DNA of 64,000 nt from Nonomuraea dietziae (lineage in GTDB: Bacteria; Actinomycetota; Actinomycetes; Streptosporangiales; Streptosporangiaceae), in NCBI RefSeq assembly GCF_014195505.1, contig NZ_JACIBV010000001.1, positions 372,001-436,000 on the forward strand. Reading direction: 5' to 3'. Below, piece by piece: positions 8,381-17,251 of the stretch. The position numbers and the translations under genes were made by a program. A model generated the notes under the pieces. That model was given only the letters and a program-made list of their open reading frames with translations, was not told the DNA's origin and did not search any database. Each line of letters begins with the position of its first letter. Position 1 is the stretch's first letter.

Positions 8381-10015
8381 ATGACCCTGCTCAGCCGCCT
8401 GTTCGGCGTGCGTCCCGCCGTCCGGCACCCGGTACGCGTACGGCGCGACGTCCAGATCCCGGCCGCCGACGGCGTGCCGCTGCTGGCCACCCACTACTAC
8501 CCGGCGGGAGTCCACCGCCCGCCTCTGGTGCTGCTGCGCAGCCCGTACGGCAGAGGCAACCCGCTGGACCAGTTGCCCAGAGTCCTGGCCGAACGCGGCT
8601 ACCAGGTGCTGTATCAGAGCCTGCGTGGCACGGCCGGCTCCGGCGGACGCTTCGACGGATTCGTCATCGACCCGGCCGACGCCGACGGCACGCTGAGCTG
8701 GCTGCGCGCCCAGCCGTGGTTCGGCGGCGTGCTGGCGACATGGGGAGCCAGCTACCTGGGTTATGCCCAGTGGGAGCTGGCCGCCCGGCAGATCCCCGAG
8801 TGGAAGATCGCCGTCATCCAGGACGCCCCTTCGGCCTTCGCCGAGGGGTTCATGTACCCGGGCGGCGCCTTCGCCCTGGGCAACGCGCTCGGCTGGGTCC
8901 AGCTCGTCGACACCATGTTCAGCGGCGACTTCTCGCTCGTCCGGCAGTTCCTGGCGGTGCCCGCCGCCGGCCGTAAGCTGCGCCGCGCCAGTGCCACGCT
9001 CCCGCTTGCCGAGGCCGATCGGGCGCTGACGGGGCACCGGGTGAGCTGGTTCCAGGAATGGATCGGCAACGGCCCCGACCAGGCGTACTGGTCGCGCATG
9101 GACCACCGCGCCAACGTCGGGCGGATGCCGCCCGTGGTGCACCTGCAGGGAGGCTGGTACGACTTCTTCCTCCCCGGCATGCTGACCGACCACGCCGCGC
9201 TGCTCGCGGCGGGCCGTACGGTCCGGCTGCTGATCGGGCCGTGGGGCCACGGCAAGGGCCTGTACACCCGCGACGGCATGCGTGACGCGCTCGCCGCGCT
9301 GGACGCGGCCCTGCTCGGCAGGCGAGCCCTCTCGGGGGTGCGGGTATTCGTCACGGGCGCGAACAGGTGGCAGGACCTGCCTGGATGGCCGCCCGCCCAT
9401 GAGCCGACACCCTGGTACCTGCATCCCGGCGACGGGCTGAACCGCACGCACGCCGACCCCGCAGCCGGCCCCAGCCGCTACCGCTACGACCCGGCCGCCC
9501 CCACGCCCACCGTCGGCGGCACGACGGTGAGTATGTCGTCGGGCCCGGCCGACAACCGCGCCATCGAAGCCCGGCCCGACGTGCTCACCTTCACCACCGC
9601 CCCGCTCGCCCGCGAGGTCGAGGTCATCGGCCCGGTCCGGGTCCGCCTGCACGCCCGCGCCTCCATCCCGCACGTCGACTACGTGGCCCGGCTGTGTGAG
9701 GTGAGCCCGCGCGGCCGCTCGGTCAACCTCTGCGACGGCGTCGCGCGTCTCGACCCTGCGAGCGACATCCCTCGCGACAGCGACGGGGTGATCACCGTGG
9801 ACATCGCGTTGTGGCCACTGGCGCACCGCTTCCGCCGCGGCCACCGCATCCGGCTGCAGGTCTCCAGCGGCGCCCACCCCCGCTACGGCCGTAACCCGGG
9901 CACCGGCGAGCCCCTGGCCACGACGCTCGCGTTGCCCGCCTCCATCCACGAGATCTTCCACGACCCCGACCACCCGTCAGCCCTCTGGCTACCCCTCACG
10001 GAGGAAACCTCATGA
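8381..10015 (+). CDS. CocE/NonD-family (X-Pro dipeptidyl-peptidase-like) hydrolase
   Basis: A 544-residue serine hydrolase. The alpha/beta-hydrolase core has the CocE nucleophile motif 'WGASYLGYAQW' (Ser near 126), an acidic residue in 'GGWYDFFLPG' and histidine in 'GPWGHGKG'. The C-terminal jelly-roll begins around 'PLAREVEVIGPVRVRLHA' and ends with the family tail 'PASIHEIFHDPDHPSALWLP'. No signal peptide, so cytosolic. Members cleave acyl esters or amides. It is the first gene of a three-gene operon with an epimerase-like protein and a FAD monooxygenase, suggesting catabolism or detoxification of one compound. An RBS (GAGGAG) lies at 8363. Confidence 0.9.
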   Translation: MTLLSRLFGVRPAVRHPVRVRRDVQIPAADGVPLLATHYYPAGVHRPPLVLLRSPYGRGNPLDQLPRVLAERGYQVLYQSLRGTAGSGGRFDGFVIDPADADGTLSWLRAQPWFGGVLATWGASYLGYAQWELAARQIPEWKIAVIQDAPSAFAEGFMYPGGAFALGNALGWVQLVDTMFSGDFSLVRQFLAVPAAGRKLRRASATLPLAEADRALTGHRVSWFQEWIGNGPDQAYWSRMDHRANVGRMPPVVHLQGGWYDFFLPGMLTDHAALLAAGRTVRLLIGPWGHGKGLYTRDGMRDALAALDAALLGRRALSGVRVFVTGANRWQDLPGWPPAHEPTPWYLHPGDGLNRTHADPAAGPSRYRYDPAAPTPTVGGTTVSMSSGPADNRAIEARPDVLTFTTAPLAREVEVIGPVRVRLHARASIPHVDYVARLCEVSPRGRSVNLCDGVARLDPASDIPRDSDGVITVDIALWPLAHRFRRGHRIRLQVSSGAHPRYGRNPGTGEPLATTLALPASIHEIFHDPDHPSALWLPLTEETS

Positions 10016-11010
10016 AGCTGCTCGTCCTCGGCGGTACCCACCACGTCGGCCGCGCGATCGCCGAGACCGCGCTGGAGCGCGGCGACGAGGTGACCACGCT
10101 CAACCGCGGTCTCAGCCGCCCACCGGCCCCCGGAGTCCGGGCGCTGCTCGCCGACCGCACCGACCCCGAAGCCGTGACGGCCGCGCTCGGCGACGGCGAA
10201 TGGGACGCCGTGATCGACACCTGGGCCTGGGCACCGCGCGTGGTCGCCCACAGCGCCCGGCTGCTGGCCGGCCGCGCCGGACACTACGGCTACGTCTCCA
10301 GCCGCGGCGTGCACCGCTGGCCCTGGCCGGCGGGCGCGGACGAGAGCGCCCCGCTGGTCGACGGCGATCCTGCCAGCGACGACAGCGCCGACTACGCCGC
10401 CGCCAAGCGCGGCGGCGAACTGGTCGTCACCGAGGTGTACGGCGAGCGCGCCCTGCTGGCCAGAGCCGGGATGATCCTCGGCCCGTACGAGGACGTCGGC
10501 CGCATCCCGTGGTGGTTGCGCCGCCTGGAGAAGGGCGGACGCGTCCTCGCCCCCGGCCCGGCCGAGGCGGCGCTGCAGTACATCGACGTCCGTGACCTGG
10601 CCGCCTGGATGCTGCGCTGCGCCGAAGGCGGCGTGGGCGGCGCCTACACGGCGACAGGCCGCCCCCGCGCCGTGACGGTCGGGCAGCTGCTGACCACGGC
10701 GCTGGAGGTGACCGGCTTCGAGGCCGAGCTGGTCTGGGCGCCCGCCGACCTCCTGCGGCAGGAAGGCCTGTCGCTGGGCGCGGAGCTCGGACTGCGCCTG
10801 CCCGACGGCTCGACGCCCAGCGGCATGCACGACGCCAACGTGGACGCCGCCTTCGCCGCCGGGCTCACCACCCGCCCGCTGCGCGACACCCTCGCTGACA
10901 CCTGGGCCTGGCTGCAGGCCGAAGGCGACCCCGTCCCGCGCCCGGACGCCCCCTCACCCGACACCTGGCTCGACCCGGCTGCCGAACAGCGCCTCCTGCG
11001 CCGGCTCTGA
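10012..11010 (+). CDS. NAD-dependent epimerase/dehydratase-family protein (extended SDR)
   Basis: A 332-residue protein with an N-terminal nucleotide loop 'VLGGTHHVGRAI' and active-site-like 'DYAAAKRGGE' (YxxxK). The C-terminal part carries 'LQYIDVRDLAAWMLRC', the usual extended-SDR motif, and 'RPLRDTLADTWAWLQ'. The ATG overlaps the CocE stop (ATGA), so it is translationally coupled. The first loop has histidines where many homologues have small residues. Substrate is unknown; a reductase role with the neighbouring hydrolase and monooxygenase is inferred. Confidence 0.85.
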   Translation: MKLLVLGGTHHVGRAIAETALERGDEVTTLNRGLSRPPAPGVRALLADRTDPEAVTAALGDGEWDAVIDTWAWAPRVVAHSARLLAGRAGHYGYVSSRGVHRWPWPAGADESAPLVDGDPASDDSADYAAAKRGGELVVTEVYGERALLARAGMILGPYEDVGRIPWWLRRLEKGGRVLAPGPAEAALQYIDVRDLAAWMLRCAEGGVGGAYTATGRPRAVTVGQLLTTALEVTGFEAELVWAPADLLRQEGLSLGAELGLRLPDGSTPSGMHDANVDAAFAAGLTTRPLRDTLADTWAWLQAEGDPVPRPDAPSPDTWLDPAAEQRLLRRL

Positions 11011-11027
11011 CCAGCAAGGAAACCCTC

Positions 11028-12173
11028 ATGCGCGCCATCATCATCGGAGCGGGAATCGCCGGCCTGGCCGCCGCTCTGCGCCTGTCCCAGATCGGCTGGG
11101 ACACCCTCGTCATCGAGCGTGCCCCCCAGCGCCGCAGCGGCGGCTACGCCGTGACCTTCGGCGGCATCGGCTACGACGCCGCCGAACGTATGGGCATCCT
11201 GCCCGACCTGCAGAAGAAGTCCTTCATCACCGAGGAACTCGTCTACCACAAGCCCAACGGCGAGCGGCGCTTCTCCCTGACCCGCGAGACCATCGCCGCA
11301 ACCACCGGCCCCCGTTCGATGACCATCCTGCGTGGCGATCTCGAAACCGTCCTGTACGAGCGCGTCCGCGACCATGCCGAGATCCGCTTCGGCACCTCCA
11401 TCACCGCCGTCGACCAGGACGCGCACGCCGTCCACGTGGGGCTCAGCGACGGCACCGTCGAACAGGCCGACCTGCTGATCGGCGCCGACGGCCTGCACTC
11501 GGCCACCCGCGCCCTGGTCTTCGGCCCCGAGCGCGACCACTTGCTCGACCTGGAGCACAAGGTCGCCGTCTACATGCTCGACAAACGTCCCGACGCCATC
11601 GCGCCCGGCACCACTGGCACCCTGTCCGCCGGCGGCCGTACCGTGGCGGTCATCAGCGTCGGCGACGGCCGTAACGTCGCCTTCTTCGGCTACCGCTCCG
11701 GCCACGCTCGCCCAGGTGAGGGCGCGGCTACCGAGCTGCACCGCATCTACGGCGACCTCGGCTGGGTGGTCCCCGAAGCGCTGGCGGGACTGGAGCGAGC
11801 AGGCTCGGTCTACTTCGACACCGTCAGCCAGGTCGTCGCCCCCACCTGGCATCGCGGCCGCGTGGTCCTGCTGGGGGATGCGGCCTGGTGCGTCACGCTG
11901 TTCGCCGGATACGGCTCTTCCCTGGCCGTGGGCGGTGCCGACCGGTTGGGGGCCGAACTCGACGCCCACCCCGGCGACATCGGCGCTGCCCTGACCGCGT
12001 GGGAGAAGGCGCTCCGGCCGGAGGCAGAGAGGAAACAGAGGCTGGGACGCCGGGTCAAAGGCGTCTACGCGCCCGCCAACCCCCTGCTGCTGTGGCTGAC
12101 CCAACTGCCACTGCGCCTGGCCGCCCTCCCGGCGGTACGCCGCTACATGATCCGCCGCTTCATCAAGGGCTGA
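11028..12173 (+). CDS. FAD-dependent monooxygenase (PHBH/TetX-like)
   Basis: A 381-residue class A flavoprotein hydroxylase: 'GAGIAGLAAAL' binds the FAD ADP moiety, 'LIGADGLHSATR' is the DG motif, and 'LGDAAWCVTLFAGYGSSLAV' is the GD motif. It has the short C-terminus of TetX-like rather than phenol-hydroxylase members. RBS (AGGAAA) precedes ATG 11028. It is the last gene of the MarR-controlled operon. Its end is 55 bp before the TTGTC duplication and terminal repeat of the transposon, so the insertion just missed this operon. Confidence 0.88.
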   Translation: MRAIIIGAGIAGLAAALRLSQIGWDTLVIERAPQRRSGGYAVTFGGIGYDAAERMGILPDLQKKSFITEELVYHKPNGERRFSLTRETIAATTGPRSMTILRGDLETVLYERVRDHAEIRFGTSITAVDQDAHAVHVGLSDGTVEQADLLIGADGLHSATRALVFGPERDHLLDLEHKVAVYMLDKRPDAIAPGTTGTLSAGGRTVAVISVGDGRNVAFFGYRSGHARPGEGAATELHRIYGDLGWVVPEALAGLERAGSVYFDTVSQVVAPTWHRGRVVLLGDAAWCVTLFAGYGSSLAVGGADRLGAELDAHPGDIGAALTAWEKALRPEAERKQRLGRRVKGVYAPANPLLLWLTQLPLRLAALPAVRRYMIRRFIKG

Positions 12174-12228
12174 ACCCCTGGGTCCAGGAGCGGGCGGGAG
12201 TCGTTTGCGGGGGAGGGCGATCTTTGTC

Positions 12229-12268
12229 GGGCCCCCACTCGGGTCCGCGCGACCAGCCCCAAAGTAAC
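12229..12268 (+). repeat. Left terminal inverted repeat of Tn3-family unit
   Basis: 40 bp from GGGCCCCCACTCGGG to CCAAAGTAAC. It is preceded by TTGTC at 12224-12228. The same sequence family recurs inverted at 23107-23146 (true partner) and at 44850-44889 (orphan end), and in shortened form at 21889-21919. Confidence 0.85.
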
Positions 12269-12393
12269 GCATGCAATGTTTCAAGAGCGGCACGTAGTGG
12301 TCACGGATGGGCGGTACCGGACCGTAGCGACATCTATGCGGAGCAGGGTGCTTTGCGCATCTATGGCGATCGGAGGAGAAAGGATCCCTGCCG

Positions 12394-13353
12394 ATGCGCA
12401 GAGAGTGGGAGCTGGAGGACCTCATCGAGTGCTGGACACTGGATGAGGCCGAGGCCGAGTTACTGGCGAACAAGAGCGGTGCCACCCGTCTCGGATTCGC
12501 GCTGATGCTGAAGTTCTTCGAGCTGGAGGGCCGCTTTCCGCGCCGGGAGGACGTGCCGAAGGCCGCGGTGGACTACGTGGCGGGGCAGGTGAAGGTCGAT
12601 GCGGCGCTGTTCGCCGAGTACCGCTGGTCGGGCAGCACGATTGAGTATCACCGGGCGCAGATCCGCCGGTTCCATGGCTTTCGCGAGCCGACGGTCGCCG
12701 ATGAGGACAAGCTGACGTTCTGGCTGGCCGACAAGATCTGCCCGGTGGAGACCTCGCGGGAGCGGCTGCGTGCCGCGCTGCTGACCCGCTGCCGAGAGGA
12801 CCGCACTGAGCCTCCCACGCCCAAGCAGATCGAGCGGCTGGCCGGCGCGGCTGAGGCGCTGTTCGAGCGGGAGTTCACCACCACCACGATGCGACGGTGC
12901 CCCATCTCGGCAGCGGCTGCGCTTGAAGACTTGATCACAGTCCCCGACCCTGACCCCGATCCGGACGGCGAGGGCGGGGCCGGGGCAGCCGGAGCGCGCA
13001 GCTTCCTGCAGGAGCTGAAGGAGGACCCCGGACCGCTGCAGTTGGAGACGCTGCTGGCCGAGATCGTCAAGCTGGAGCGGGTGAAGGCGATCGGGTTACC
13101 GGAGGAACTGTTCGAGGGGGTGTCGGAGAAGGTGGTGGAGGTGTGGCGGGCACGGGCGATGCGCATGTACCCGTCCGATTTCGCCGCCGCGCCGGAGCCG
13201 ATCAGGCTGACCTTGCTGGCGGCGCTGTGCTGGGTGCGCAAGGCCGAGATGATCGACGGTCTGGTGGAGCTGCTGATCCAGCTCGTCCACAAGATCAGCG
13301 TGCGGGCCGAGAGGAAGGTCGAAAACGAGCTGAGCAGCGAGTTCCGGAGGGTG
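12394..13353 (+). pseudogene. Tn3-family transposase tnpA, N-terminal 320 codons only
   Basis: From ATG 12394 the protein shows the DUF4158-type N-terminal domain of Tn3 transposases ('TRLGFALMLKFFELEGRFP', 'IRRFHGFREPTVAD') and the following helical part up to 'VHKISVRAERKVENEL'. Homology stops at about 13353; the remainder of the open frame is antisense to another gene. The DDE catalytic core and C-terminus are missing. A C-terminal fragment of a related transposase sits at 34754-35257, followed by the same downstream gene, so a deletion removed the last two thirds here. Non-functional. Confidence 0.85.
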
Positions 13354-13362
13354 GCCCGCCGT

Positions 13363-13734
13363 CTACGGCTCGGATCGCTGCCGGATCGGCAGGCCGGTGG
13401 CGGGGTCGAACGACTCCCAGCGTTGCACGACGGTCTGCCGCACCCCCTGGTCGAGCTGCGCCGCCACGCGGTGTTGCCCCTCGAAGTAGCGCCATTCGGC
13501 GTTGGGTTCGGTGTTCGGCTCGATTCCTCCGGTGCAGGCCAGGGCGAGGACCGCATCTTGTTCCCGATCGCCGAGACCTTGCTCGTCAAGGCGTTCGATG
13601 GCGTAGTCGCTGATGCGTTCGCCGTGAAGGCCGGCGGCTTGGGCCTGGCGGACCAGACGAATGGCCGCCTCTGCGGCCTGGCTCCAGTCCACCTGGTGGT
13701 GCCAGCGGCACGCACGCGGGGCCTGACGGGGCAC
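13363..13734 (-). CDS. Hypothetical protein paired with Tn3 transposase genes
   Basis: About 123 residues. The middle ('AAIRLVRQAQAAGLHGER') and C-terminus ('HRVAAQLDQGVRQTVVQ', 'WESFDPATGLPIR') look genuinely coding. The C-terminal 45 residues recur at 35309-35452, next to a tnpA C-terminal fragment there too, so this is an accessory gene of this Tn3 subfamily. The GTG start at 13734 is uncertain because the frame stays open through a 38-bp palindrome just upstream. Function not recognised. Confidence 0.5.
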   Translation of the reverse strand: MPRQAPRACRWHHQVDWSQAAEAAIRLVRQAQAAGLHGERISDYAIERLDEQGLGDREQDAVLALACTGGIEPNTEPNAEWRYFEGQHRVAAQLDQGVRQTVVQRWESFDPATGLPIRQRSEP

Positions 13735-13949
13735 GAGCCAGGGAGCCAGGCGGCGGATCCGCCGCCTGGCTCCCTGACCTTCGGGCCGATCATGCAGTCC
13801 GGTTCGCGGATCTCGTTGGGCACGGGCAGGCGGACGACCTTCACCACTTCATACACCGGCTCATACACCGGCTGGATCGACTCGCTCGGCTCCGGCATGT
13901 AAGCCATCTTTGCCTGCCCGGAGTGGGCGGGCCGGGGCAACGGGCGAAG
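13735..13949. other. Perfect 38-bp palindrome and small unassigned frame
   Basis: 13739-13776 is an exact palindrome of 38 bp (CAGGGAGCCAGGCGGCGGA and its complement, no spacer). A minus-strand frame from ATG 13907 (MAYMPEPSESIQPVYEPV) runs through it and may be a short protein of about 45-60 residues. The palindrome could be a cruciform, a transposon-internal recombination site or a terminator. Confidence 0.5.
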
Positions 13950-14132
13950 TCATCGAGCCGCCGCGCCCGCCGCATCGGGAGCAGTGCTGGTCTTGTCGTC
14001 ATGGTCGCGGAGCATCCGCACGACGGTCGCCGCCGAGGGGCGCCGTCCTTTCCTCTTGCCCCTGGTGACGACCAGGCGTGCGGCGATGTCGCGCGGTAAA
14101 AGGCTGCCCGGACCGTGGTGCCGGGCCCTCAT
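13950..14132 (-). CDS. Possible small DNA-binding protein
   Basis: A 60-residue basic frame with an HTH-like stretch 'RDIAARLVVTRGKRKGRRP' followed by 'SAATVVRMLRDHD'. This resembles the last part of helix-turn-helix proteins linked to mobile elements, but it is short and may be a fragment. It lies between the transposon accessory gene and the ECF41 sigma gene. Low certainty. Confidence 0.35.
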   Translation of the reverse strand: MRARHHGPGSLLPRDIAARLVVTRGKRKGRRPSAATVVRMLRDHDDKTSTAPDAAGAAAR

Positions 14133-14199
14133 CGAGGGTGGTTTTCGACGGCTCGCTGCCCTGCCCGGCCGCTGGGGTTCGAGGTGCCGGCCGTAGCGG

Positions 14200-15124
14200 C
14201 TATTGCGTAGGGCGCAGTGCCTGCCTTACTTCGCGGTTGATGGCCCAGGCGTCCGCCACTGGGCCTACGTGCCCGAGCTTGTCGGGGTTGATCACCGTGC
14301 GGATCGTCTGGATCTGCCCGTCGAGCACATCGAGCGCCAGGGCGTGCAGCACCTTGCCGCCCCGGTCGCGGAAGATCGCGCCCGGCTGGCCGTTGACCTC
14401 GTGCGGCTCGCCCGTCACGCCGATCAGGGCCATCTGAGGGAAGACCGAGGCGAGCAGCCGGGCCACGTTCTGGGCGCCGATAACGGCCTTGGCCAGTTGC
14501 GGGGCCTTGCCGCCGCCGTCACCGACCATCGATACATCGGCAGCCAGCAGATTCTGCAGGCCGGCGACGTCGCCTTCACGCAGGGCGTCGAAGAACCGCG
14601 ACGCCAGTTCTTCTCGCTCCTTGCGGCCCGCCTGAAAGCGGGGCCGGCCTGCGGCCATATGGCGCCGCGCCCGCACCGCCAGCTGTCGGCACGCCGCCTC
14701 CGAGCGCCCCACCGCTGACGCGACCTCGGGAAAGCCGAAGTCGAACACTTCCCGCAGCACGAAGACCGCCCGCTCAAGCGGGGACAGCCGCTCCAGCAGC
14801 ACCAAGGCCGCCATCGACAACGAGTCCGCCAGCTCCGCCGACCGCTCCGGGTCCTGGTATGGATCGGCGAGCAGCGGCTCAGGCAACCACGGCCCGACGT
14901 ACTCCTCCCGCCGGACACGGGCCGAGCGCAACACGTCGATCGAGATCCGAGGTCACCGTGGCCGACAGGAACGCCTTGACCGTCCTGAGCTCGGTCGGGG
15001 CCGCTTCGAAGCGCAGCCAGGTCTCCTGGACCGCGTCCTCGGCCTCGCTCACGCTGCCCAGAATCCGGTAGGCGATCGAGAACAACAGCGGCCGCAGCTC
15101 CTGAAACTTCTTGGTCCTGCTCAT
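14200..15124 (-). pseudogene. ECF41 RNA polymerase sigma factor, 1-nt frameshift
   Basis: From ATG 15124, region 2 reads 'LLFSIAYRILGSVSEAEDAV' and 'QETWLRFEAAPTELRTVKAF'. Near 14950 one extra base shifts the frame; the other frame continues directly with 'REEYVGPWLPEPLLADPY', region 4 ('SPLERAVFVLREVFDFGFPE') and a SnoaL-like C-terminal domain with 'GDGGGK'. The linker WLPEP and the C-terminal DGGGK are hallmarks of group ECF41, whose fused domain controls activity. The start overlaps the epimerase stop (ATGA). Without a correction it makes only a region 2 fragment. A second, intact ECF41 sigma lies at 61527. Confidence 0.85.
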
Positions 15125-16059
15125 GCCAGCTCCTCCGTGAAACCCTGCCGCCACGACGGGTAGCGCAGCTGCCAGCCGAGCTCCCGCTTGGCCTTGGCGT
15201 TGGAGAAGCCGCGCCCCTCGGTCATCATCGTCACCGCCACCTGTCCGACCAGCAGCCGGGCCAGCCATGTGGGCACCCGCTTCGGCCGCTTCGCTCCCAC
15301 GCACTCCGCCAGATACGGCAGCCATTCGACGGCCGGGGCCGGTTCGTCGTCCACGATGTCGAACACACCTCTGGCCTTCTGCTCCACCGCCAGGACCGTG
15401 GCACTCGCCGCGTCGTCCACATGCACCCAGGAGGAGTAGCCGGTGCCGCCCCCCACCAGCGGAAACTGCCGCTTGCGGATGAGTTCGACCTGGTCGTCTA
15501 TGGCCCCGTGCCCGTACAGCCCGCCATAGCGTAAGGCTGCACCGCCGGCCTTGACGATCACCTCCTCGACATGGCGGATCGCCGCCGCCCCGGCGCGTGC
15601 CACCGTATCCTCCTCCGGGTCCAGCGGGTCCTCCTCGGTTTTCACCCATCCGCCCTGCCGGATGCCGTTCCATGAAGCGTGGCTCTGCGCGACGAGGTGG
15701 GAGACCCCGGTGGCTTCGGCGGCGGCCAGCAGGTGGTCCGTCCCCTCCGTGCGCAGCCGGTTGGTCTGGGTGAGCCACCGGTTGAGGTGCTTGATGTCGG
15801 GCTTGCCCGCGTGCGTCCTCGACATCGCGCTCATCTGGTGCACGAGCGCGTCCGGCCGAGCGGTGGCCACCGCCTCACCGACCGACATCGCATCCAGGCC
15901 GTCCATCACCAACCCCTGCGCGCCCAACTCCGCCAGCAGCCCCAGCTTTGCCTCAGTCGTCGTCGTGGCCGTCACCTGGTGGCCTCGCGCCACGAGCTGC
16001 GACACCAGCCGCCGCCCCAGAACCCCACTCCCGCCTGCCACGAACACTCGCATGGTCAT
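15121..16059 (-). CDS. NAD(P)-dependent epimerase/dehydratase, ECF41 partner
   Basis: About 312 residues from ATG 16059 (or 16053). The nucleotide loop is 'GGSGVLGRRLVSQL'; 'GVSHLVAQSH' and 'LRYGGLYGHGA' are extended-SDR landmarks; 'WVHVDDAASATVLAVEQ' is the usual domain-closing motif; the end 'KAKRELGWQLRYPSWRQGF' is typical. Epimerases are one of the three classic neighbours of ECF41 sigma factors (with oxidoreductases and carboxymuconolactone decarboxylases). It lies between DoxX and the sigma gene on one strand, so all three are probably transcribed from the ECF41-type promoter at 16551-16577. A 5' fragment of it is duplicated at 17041-17179. Confidence 0.87.
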   Translation of the reverse strand: MTMRVFVAGGSGVLGRRLVSQLVARGHQVTATTTTEAKLGLLAELGAQGLVMDGLDAMSVGEAVATARPDALVHQMSAMSRTHAGKPDIKHLNRWLTQTNRLRTEGTDHLLAAAEATGVSHLVAQSHASWNGIRQGGWVKTEEDPLDPEEDTVARAGAAAIRHVEEVIVKAGGAALRYGGLYGHGAIDDQVELIRKRQFPLVGGGTGYSSWVHVDDAASATVLAVEQKARGVFDIVDDEPAPAVEWLPYLAECVGAKRPKRVPTWLARLLVGQVAVTMMTEGRGFSNAKAKRELGWQLRYPSWRQGFTEELA

Positions 16060-16129
16060 CACTCTCCATGGTCGGCCACGATCCCTCCGCGGAGGGGGCC
16101 AGATGATCGGAACTGGGTGTCGCCGCCCG

Positions 16130-16513
16130 TCAACCGGTGAAGGGCTCAAGGACGAAGCGGCCCCACGCGATGAACGCCGCAACCGCGAGGTAGACCAGGT
16201 TCAGCACCACGAACGCGGATTCGCCGCGTCGACCGTGGGTGATCATCGCGCCGGCCATCAGCAGGATCCAGCAGACTGCGGTCACCGGCACCAGAACCGG
16301 CGCGATGCCGAGCGTGGCGGGCAGGATCAAGCCCGCCGCGGCCAGGAGCTCAAGGACGCCGAGGGTCTTGACGAAGCCGACGCTGGCGTCTGCGGTCCAT
16401 CCCCCACCATGGACCGCAGCCAGTTTCTCCTTGGGCACGAACGCCTTGCTGATGCCGCCGCTCAAGGCCACCACCGCCAGCAGTCCGGCAGCGATCCACA
16501 ACGCTAGGTTCAT
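16130..16513 (-). CDS. DoxX-family membrane protein (copy 1)
   Basis: 127 residues with four membrane segments: 'ALWIAAGLLAVVALSGGISK', 'LGVLELLAAAGLILPATLG', 'LVPVTAVCWILLMAGAMI', 'VLNLVYLAVAAFIAWGRF'. The DoxX-type motif 'KTLGVLELLAAAGL' is clear. Members are thiosulfate:quinone oxidoreductase-like or redox-linked membrane proteins; exact role unknown. It heads the DoxX-epimerase-sigma operon, with an ECF41 promoter 38 nt upstream of the start. A paralogue sits at 17252-17647. Confidence 0.88.
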   Translation of the reverse strand: MNLALWIAAGLLAVVALSGGISKAFVPKEKLAAVHGGGWTADASVGFVKTLGVLELLAAAGLILPATLGIAPVLVPVTAVCWILLMAGAMITHGRRGESAFVVLNLVYLAVAAFIAWGRFVLEPFTG

Positions 16514-16550
16514 CGTCCACTCCTTGATCGAGGATTGTCTGCACCCCCTA

Positions 16551-16577
16551 GACGAGACAGCGACCCCCGCAGTGACA
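16551..16577 (-). promoter_or_regulatory. ECF41-type promoter of DoxX-epimerase-sigma operon
   Basis: On the minus strand: TGTCACT (16577-16571), exactly 16 nt, CGTC (16554-16551), then 37 nt to the ATG at 16513. It matches the known ECF41 promoter form (TGTCACA -35, CGTC -10). The same spacing and bases are found at four other starts in this window. Confidence 0.8.
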
Positions 16578-17040
16578 TCTCCCAGCCTTCGCAACCCTGC
16601 GGCCCCCAGGCCGCACCCGTGGCCCGCACCCCGCCACTGCTCGGCGGGCAGGGGTTTTCTCAGGGCAGGCGCAGGTTGGTGACGAAGGCGCGGGCCAGGC
16701 AGAGCTGGGTGTAGGCGGCCGGCATGAGCCAGGTCCACCGCAGTCGTGGCGCTAGGCTGCACGGCCGCGTGCGCGGTGGTGGTCTCCGTCGCGCTCATGG
16801 CGAGCGGCTGGTGGACGTTCGCGTACGGCGGTGCGGCGGGGGCAATTGGTGTGGCCGGCGCCCGCGCTGTGGCTGGCGGCGCTCGGGTTCTTCGCGGCCG
16901 CGGCGTTGCGCAACACCGCGGCGGCCACGTCACCGGTGGCGTTCGTGTGGACTGGGGAGCAGCTCTTCGGCGGCGCGCTGGCGGACAATGCGGCACACCG
17001 GCTCCTGCACCTGTTCGCGAACACGTCCTGGGGGAGTCGC
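16578..17040. pseudogene. Gene debris between the DoxX duplicates
   Basis: No intact gene. On the minus strand, 16663-16741 reads 'RWTWLMPAAYTQLCLARAF' then '...RLP' and a stop, resembling the C-terminus of an actinobacterial DDE transposase. On the plus strand, 16746-17030 reads as a membrane protein broken over two frames ('VALGCTAACAVVVSVALMA', then 'PALWLAALGFFAAAALRNTA'). Both look like remnants caught between the two copies of the DoxX segment. Confidence 0.45.
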
Positions 17041-17179
17041 GCCCAGCTTCGCCAGCAGCCCCAGCCTCGCCTCAGTCGTCGTCGTGGCCGTCACCTGGTG
17101 GCCTCGCGCCACGAGCTGCGACACCGGCCGCCGCCCCAGAACCCCCGCTCCCACCTGCCATGAACACTCGCATGGTCAT
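17041..17179 (-). pseudogene. Duplicated 5' fragment of the epimerase gene
   Basis: This stretch repeats the first ~45 codons of the epimerase at 15121-16059 with scattered substitutions. It starts MTMRVFMAGGSG but has one extra G in the glycine-loop codons, which shifts the frame, and it ends abruptly at 17041. With the DoxX copy upstream it forms the second arm of an ancient tandem duplication. Confidence 0.75.
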
Positions 17180-17251
17180 CACTCTCCAAGATCGACCACC
17201 GCCCCTCCGCAGGACGGGGCCAGAAGATCGGGAACTGTGGGTCGCCGCCCG

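Noticed and set aside
8213..9973. Long minus-strand open frame (586 codons) opposite the CocE gene
   Set aside because: Antisense shadow of a high-GC gene; low-complexity Gly/Val/Arg composition and no domain.
10644..12485. 613-codon minus-strand frame across the epimerase and monooxygenase genes
   Set aside because: Shadow frame; spans a transposon end and has no recognisable domain.
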